Of a DNA stretch of 64,000 nt, positions 57,726-64,000 are shown piece after piece; the stretch's first letter is position 1, and every line of letters starts with the position of its first letter. Both the position numbers and the translations under genes were made by a program. Origin of the DNA: Sitta carolinensis (taxonomy: Eukaryota; Chordata; Aves; Passeriformes; Sittidae); assembly GCA_032173965.1 (NCBI GenBank), contig JAVUNC010000006.1, forward strand, positions 39,713,870-39,777,869, read 5' to 3'. The notes beneath the pieces are model-generated. The model saw only the letters and a list, made by a program, of their open reading frames with translations, was not told where the DNA came from and did not search any database.

Positions 57726-60700
57726 CTCGTTCCATGGAAGCTCCGTCTGCCTCCCACTCATGGAGGCATTTCAAAAATCAAACAGTTCAGGCGGTGATTC
57801 GGTACAAAGTTTTTTTTTTTTTTCTGTTTGTACTTGCACGTTTCACCACATTTCCCCCCTGCTGCATTTAGAGGTGGGGACATGCTTAAAATCTGTGCAG
57901 TGCATTCCTTGCAGGGTCACTGTTGGGTCATTCTCTTCATGCAGTAAATAAATATGTTCAATCAGCAGGCAAGTAAAGTGAGCACTTTGGAGTTCTAGGG
58001 CCCAGAACTGAAAAAGGTGACATTTCTTATTAAGCCCTGTAAGGTTTCAGGGTATTCTGCAGTTTCACACACTGCACAGGAAGGGAGCTTGTTCATGAGC
58101 ACCCTGCATTCTCCTTGTTCCAATTTAATATTTTTAGTATTTTTATTCTCCTGCATGTTATCTGCCTGAGGTACTTGCCTCCTTCAGATGCTGCAGTTAC
58201 CCTTGTTTCCTGCTCCACGTTTGACACTCAACAAACTACATGCACTCAGGCTTTCAAATCTCACGCTATATAATCACGTTTAGGTTGTTAAAGCCTAAGG
58301 GTATAGGACCTGTCTTCTCTCTCTGACATTAGACACATCACTGGTTTCAAAGGAATAACTAATCATACTAACACTTAATAGTAAAACTAATGATTCCAGA
58401 GCCCAGCTTCCTGCTTCTCTGTTGAGTGTTTGTTGAGGTGCCAGACTCAGAATTACAAACTGCCAAATGAGGATGCAGAGCACTCGAGTTTTGTGGTCAC
58501 TTTTTTTCCAGTAGCAACTCAGAGTCCTACCCATGGTCCAAGATCATTGTATACCATAATACTTAAAAAAGTATCTCTGACCCAAAGTGTTCACAGTCTA
58601 ATAATAAAACAAGAAAACAACAGTGGGCAGAGGTAGACAGGGGAGGACCAGCAGGAAATTAATTGGTTTTGGCCAGCATGGCAGGAGGTGTTTTTCACAA
58701 ACAAGTAAACCAACTGAATTTTAGGGTAGTTTCAGGTCAGGAAGTAGGGATTTTCTGAGATCCTTTAAAAGACAGTTTTTAACTCAATAGCTCCTTTTCA
58801 CATGAGAAAATAGGCACCTATGACTAGTTCCAAAAAGGAGCTTTAACTATTGCATAAGGTCACTAGCACATTTAAATCTATCTCTGGCCAAATCAACTCA
58901 GAGATAATGCCTCAGCGTATGAAATTTGTTTATGGAGACAAATGTAAGGTGTAGCCGAATGCAGACATGGCTAAACTTACCTGTTATGTGTTTTGAGAAA
59001 GATGATAAGTCATATACAGCATGACTTTACAGTCAGAAACAAGTAAAGTCTAAATTGGGCAATCTCCATCACACCAAATGCAAGAAAAGCCTGAGGGACA
59101 CAACAAAACTGCTAGGAAAAATGCGCTTGGAGACTGGAAGAAGCCACTCAATACTAGGTGTAAAGGAACAGTTTAAATGGGATCAGATACAATTTTTCTA
59201 GCTTTAATTTATATGGCAGTTTAGGTATTGTAGAAAACAGAGGGGGAAAACGCACTACACACACACAAAGTTTAATTACTTGCATACACAGACTCAGGAG
59301 CTGCTTTTGTCTTGTGGTCTGATGGTGTGCCTGCACAGGTGGTGAAAGACATGTATGATGAAGCTCAACTTTCCACTCCATGCAGTTATGCGCACGCTAT
59401 GCTTAAAAAATTCTGCAGTTACAACATTTGAATCACTCTTTTTTGTTAACCAAGAGTGGTTTTATGCCCCTAGAATGACTAGCGCTTCAGAATACAGGGA
59501 AGTCTGTTGGGTATTGCTTGCAGAAGCTCACCACCACCAACACAATGAGAAAGTACACTCTGACTTAAGATGCTACACAACATCCCCCATTCTCCAGTTT
59601 AGGGCGTTTTGGTATCATAGATCTGTTGTAAAGCGTCAGTCACCACTTGTATTTGAGATACATGTCTGCTGTGGCTGGGATGGATGGCAGGGATGCCCAG
59701 GAGCAGCTTAGGCTGCAGATGTCCGGAAATCTTAACACTAGCTTTGAAGAAGAAGTCAAGCTCCACTCTGTTCTGAGCGATTGTTCAGCCAGTCCTATAA
59801 ATACCATCTCTGGAGCAATCAGATCTTCCAAGCTACTAATTGGTGTTGAACCTCCCACATTCAAACAAGATAGTAAGGTGGCTCATGAAGAGATGCTCCT
59901 GTGCACCTATTTGTCACTGAAATCTAGCACAGTCCTCAGCAGAGGTTCAGGTTTGGTTGTGGTATGGAGGTGTTAGCAGTATCCTGGGCTTGCCTGCAGT
60001 GCTAGCTTCAAGCTCCAGCTAGCCTCTGCAAAACTTTATTACTCCAGACACTAGTGACAATTACAGAGCCTTTGAAACGGATCCTTTCTGCTTATAAGAA
60101 TGTTTGTTCGTATGATATGGACAAGGATAGCTGCTTCCTCTGCCTTCAAAGAAGTCATGTGAAGAGCCCCAGAAGGCTTCAGCCTTCCCCCACAACTTTT
60201 ACATCAATTCTAGGTCTTTATTTTCAAGGCTGCCTGTGAAACTATCCAAGAATATATTAGAAAAGTCTCTTTCTTTGCATGTTGATAGCACTGTTCTTCT
60301 GAACCTTAGGATAATGAAAGACAAGGCATTCTGTAAGCAGGGTCATAGCTTTACAGATCACTCTGCTTGAAGATATAAATCTCCTTTCTCTGGCTTTACT
60401 GAAGATAGATCTGAAAACAGCAGAGAAAAGACAAGAAGGTGAAAGAAAAAAGAGATGAAAAGAAAGTACAAGTGAAAAGAGCTAAAACAGTGAGAGAGAG
60501 GGAGTGAGGAAAGAAGCAGCTTGAAAATACAATTAAATCAGTTACAATGAAGAAAAAGGTTTTACCTTTCCTGAGACATGGGAAAGAAAATCAGCTCAGT
60601 GGGATGCCATGCATTGTTCTGCTCTTAGATACTCTATAGAGAGTTTGTGAGCATATGGAGAAAGGAATTCCATGCAGTTCAAAGAGAGATGCTTATACAG

Positions 60701-63700
60701 GTGATGTGTCTGCTTATACAGCTTAGGCCAGTCTAGCTCTGAGCAGTACATAAACAAAACAAAGTCCTATACAGGGAGTTTGCAGCTGTTTTCTAATGTC
60801 ATTCAGGAGAGCATTTGACTTGATGGCAGCAGGGATCCATGTGGCATTGTACCCTGAATCATAAGCTTTTTGTGGGATGTAAATTTTAGCCTTTCTGATA
60901 TTTTTACCCTGAAGCTTTAAAATTACTGTAATAATACAGTCTTCCAAAGGTCACCAATACTAAACAACTCCAATATCCACAGATACTGAGCAATCCCAGG
61001 ACCACTGTGAGATTATATTAATGTCAGTGTAAGGAGTCTGTCATGGGGAGAGAAATCCCCACTCCCATGGACATGCTTTTGAAGGCCCACGAAACCTTTA
61101 GTCCAAGAAACTCAATAGGATTGTAATAGGATTGTAATTCATGGAAGTGTCATGCTTTAGTGTCATTGTCATAAAGGTTTAAAAAAGTGTAGTTAATCAT
61201 TAATTGGTTTGTGATACTAGAACACATCAATTACAATTAAAACATAAAAATCTAAATAAAACACACATATCCACTAATATTTTATAGCACATATCTTTAA
61301 TGATATCTCAGTCACTGTTACATTCCATTGTCCAGCTTTCTTCTGACATGAAAGTGCACTGATAGTGCTGGTTTTAATTCATCTATGGTAGAACCATCTC
61401 TTTCTGTTTCTGCTATACTATATTACAATCCACCTAAAACTTCTTTTCCTCTTCCATATATAAAGTAGTCCACTTGCAAAATTAGGGTGCATTCCCATTT
61501 CTTAGAAAGGGTTCAATTGCAAAGTGCTTTGGTGAATTTTAGCATTAGCAAAATCTAATTTTACAGACCATATTGCATTACATTTAGAGAAAAATTTGAA
61601 AGCTTTAACTATTGTTCTGAAGTAATTGAACAAAAGACATTTCTGAAGGCAGATCAACTCACAGGGTTGAGTAATACACAACAGGGCTCCAAGTCAGGAA
61701 TGTATTAACATGGGAATCCTCACAGTGAGTCATGAAGTACTGGTTGATCACATCACTGTTGAGCAGAGTACTTAATTGTTTCCTCAGCATTAATACTTAT
61801 ATGGAGAGGTTAAAGAGCATTAATAGAGGGCAGAGAAGCACACATCTTAAAAAGGGGTAAAAGCACACTTTGACATTGCAAGCGAGTCAGCTAGCTTCAA
61901 TATCTGAAAGAACACTGGAATAAATTATCAAATAATAAATTCATAAGCACCTAAAGGACATCAAGGTAATCTAGGACAACGTGGCTCCATTTGTTGAGAA
62001 CAAATAATGTCAAAACAATCTAAATCTCTTTTTGACAGGGTAACTGCCTAACACTAATGGTAAAATAAGAGGTATTTATGGCTGGATTTCAGTAAGGATT
62101 TCAGTGTCTCATCTAACCTTCTTCTAAGGATATGACAGAAATGTGAGGTAAAAAAAATCATCATGAAATAGAAGCACAATTTGTGGAGATATGTTTTGAA
62201 GGAAAAGTTCTCAGTAAGCTGTTTGCTATTGAAGGGGTGGCCAGGATTTTAAAAGAAGCCCCCAGGTCAGTGTTAGTCCTACTCAAAGATCAGAATTTGT
62301 AAGTTTCTGGTAAATGAAGAAATGGCCAAAACCTGGTTCAGTAAAAGCATCGTTTTTTCTTGTGTCAGCATAGATTAGACAGAACTCAGTGAATACTTAA
62401 GATAGACTGCCAAAGAACAAGAGCAGTCTTTGAGAGCCCTTATGGTACTACATGTCTTTAGTTTCTATTTACTTGACTATTTGACTGAAATGAGAATTTT
62501 TCTCATTCGTATTTTTATTTCTAAGCTGATTTCTTTTCAATAGCTCTATATGACTTTTCTTGTAACCTCAGAATAGGGGTACATGAACCAGTTAAATTGA
62601 GGTTGTCAATCTGTCTTTCAAATTGATATAGCCCCTGTCCTGTTTTGACCAGAGGACAGCTCATGCTTTTGTGGACCAGCATGGAACCTGCAAAGGCTTC
62701 CAAACTCCTGTCTGCCCACTTCACTGCAGCTATTATGATGAGATTTATGCCTCAATCTTTGCCTTTCCAACTCTGTGTCTCTAGCCCAGAAAAATGCTTT
62801 ATAAATTGTGGACTGTTTTTGGTATGCAAATATAATATACCTGGAAGAAAGAATATACTTTTGTCTAGGACACTTGACTTTTAATCTTGTGTATAGCATA
62901 AGCATAAGACAGGAGTTTTAGCAGCTGAAGGGAAGACGGGTCAAAAAAAGTTTTCAGGAGTAAGGGGATTAAATACACATGAAGCAGCAGCTATCAAGTT
63001 ATCTGCCACAGACAGTCTTAGGGATGAAAGACTGATTCTAGCCTTGATGTGTGTCCTAGATTCTTGTTGGCAAAATCGGTAGGCACACACCATATTTTGA
63101 GTGTCATGTGTCCCACAAGACTAAACTGGAATATGTGTGCTAGAGCTTGTGACAGCAATAGCAATAACAACTAAAAGAAAACCCCAGACTAAATCAAATC
63201 CTAGAATCAGAATGATGCAAAGATTCATTTCAATTAATTTCTGGGCTGAAATGGGCTGTGTGGTGTCTGACTTGTGGTCATTTCAAATTGGCTGTTACAG
63301 TCAGGATCTATAAAACATAAAAGAAGCAAAATATCTCTGCATGTACATACCCTCCTCTGTCTCATCATATATTCAGAGAGGACAGTCACACGAGTATACA
63401 CAAATATTCTCCCTTGACACAAGTAAAGAACTGCTGACACCTTTAGCACTGCCATCTCCTCAGTTTTACTTTCAAATATTTGATGCATTGCCATGCAGCA
63501 ATTTTAATATTTGCCCTCCTTGATAACTTCCCTGTGACACCATGGCTGCAGGGGTCACATGTCTTCCTCCCAATGAATAAGGGCACAAGTCCTGGCTGTG
63601 GAAAAGCCACAAGTCAGAGGCTTTGCACTTCTGTCACCTTCTTCCCCACACACATTGTGCACAGTCATGGCTATGCAGGGCCTGCTTTAAGATAAAGGTC

Positions 63701-64000
63701 ATTATTCACTTACTCCAGAGGCTCCTGTTAAAAGGTTCAGAAATAATTACTTTGTAGAATTTCTCTCTCACTACTGCACACAGAGTTGTGCTGGATGACC
63801 TTGCTAATGAACATGGCTACCTACTCTGGTAAGGCAGTGTATGTAAGGGAATGAGCTGGGTGCTGCCCTGCCTCGTACCTCCATCACGTTCATGACAGCT
63901 GGGGGTGACAGTGGCTCAGGATAGGCAGGGATTAGTCAAGCTAGAGAGAGGTTGTGCAGTGAAGTCCAAGGAAGGAGAGGAGATCAGTCTTTTTTCCAAC
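57726..64000. other. Non-coding DNA to the end of the window
   Basis: About 6.3 kb without a gene or structural RNA. At 58576-58650 an ACAGTCTAATAATAAAACAAG-type stretch recalls an old amniote SINE. At 63790-63803 the word CTGGATGACCTTG recalls CR1 3' sequence. Neither is firm. Open frames, up to 118 codons at 59355-59711, have no domains. The window ends in TTTTTTCCAAC. Confidence 0.5.

Noticed and set aside
58576..58650. Old SINE similar to amniote families
   Set aside because: Resemblance of a single ACAGTCTAA...ACAAG stretch is too weak without alignment.
63790..64000. Second CR1 3' end at the window edge
   Set aside because: Only a CTGGATGACCTTG word and a terminal TTCCAAC match; too little to call.
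1..64000. CRISPR array, operon structure, integrated virus or insertion sequence
   Set aside because: No spaced identical repeats, bacterial-type gene packing, viral gene set or paired LTRs were found; the window is vertebrate non-coding DNA.

Overview
The window looks like vertebrate nuclear DNA, most likely from a passerine bird (songbird lineage). The best evidence is a tRNA-Ile(AAT)-headed SINE joined to a CR1-type tail near 4.73-4.86 kb, the architecture known from the passerine SINE family TguSINE1. A CR1-like 3' end with its octamer tail near 12.4 kb and several decayed MIR copies fit an amniote genome with a CR1-dominated repeat load. Long open frames are absent. The longest ones lie in GC-rich or homopolymer sequence, as expected by chance, and none resembles a protein family I know. 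I therefore read almost the whole window as intergenic and/or intronic.

Layout. 0-17 kb: AT-leaning non-coding DNA with a MIR fragment, the tRNA-Ile/CR1 SINE, an octamer-containing inverted repeat (6.9 kb), a GGGAA tract (9.2 kb), a CR1 tail followed by an unexplained CpG-bearing block (12.4-12.8 kb) and a 24-C run (14.9 kb). 17.0-18.0 kb: two small CpG-rich blocks. 18-42 kb: non-coding DNA with MIR copies, two strong G-quadruplex candidates (20.5 and 24.5 kb), a 52-T run (21.3 kb) and a (TG)22 microsatellite (39.0 kb). 42.27-42.80 kb: a strongly decayed tandem array of about 36-bp units. 42.9-54.1 kb: another MIR, RFX X-box-like palindromes at three places, a CTG/CAG repeat, and three stretches bounded by good splice-like signals that could be exons. 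55.6-56.8 kb: the largest CpG island, the best promoter candidate, followed by a (CA)27 repeat abutting a second GC-rich block at 57.6-57.7 kb. 57.7-64 kb: ordinary non-coding DNA.

How it might work together (inference only): the CpG islands at 17 kb and 56 kb could be promoters of one or two genes whose coding exons lie mainly outside the window. The RFX-like sites, the octamer inverted repeat and other motif-dense patches would then be candidate enhancers. No gene can be named from this sequence alone.
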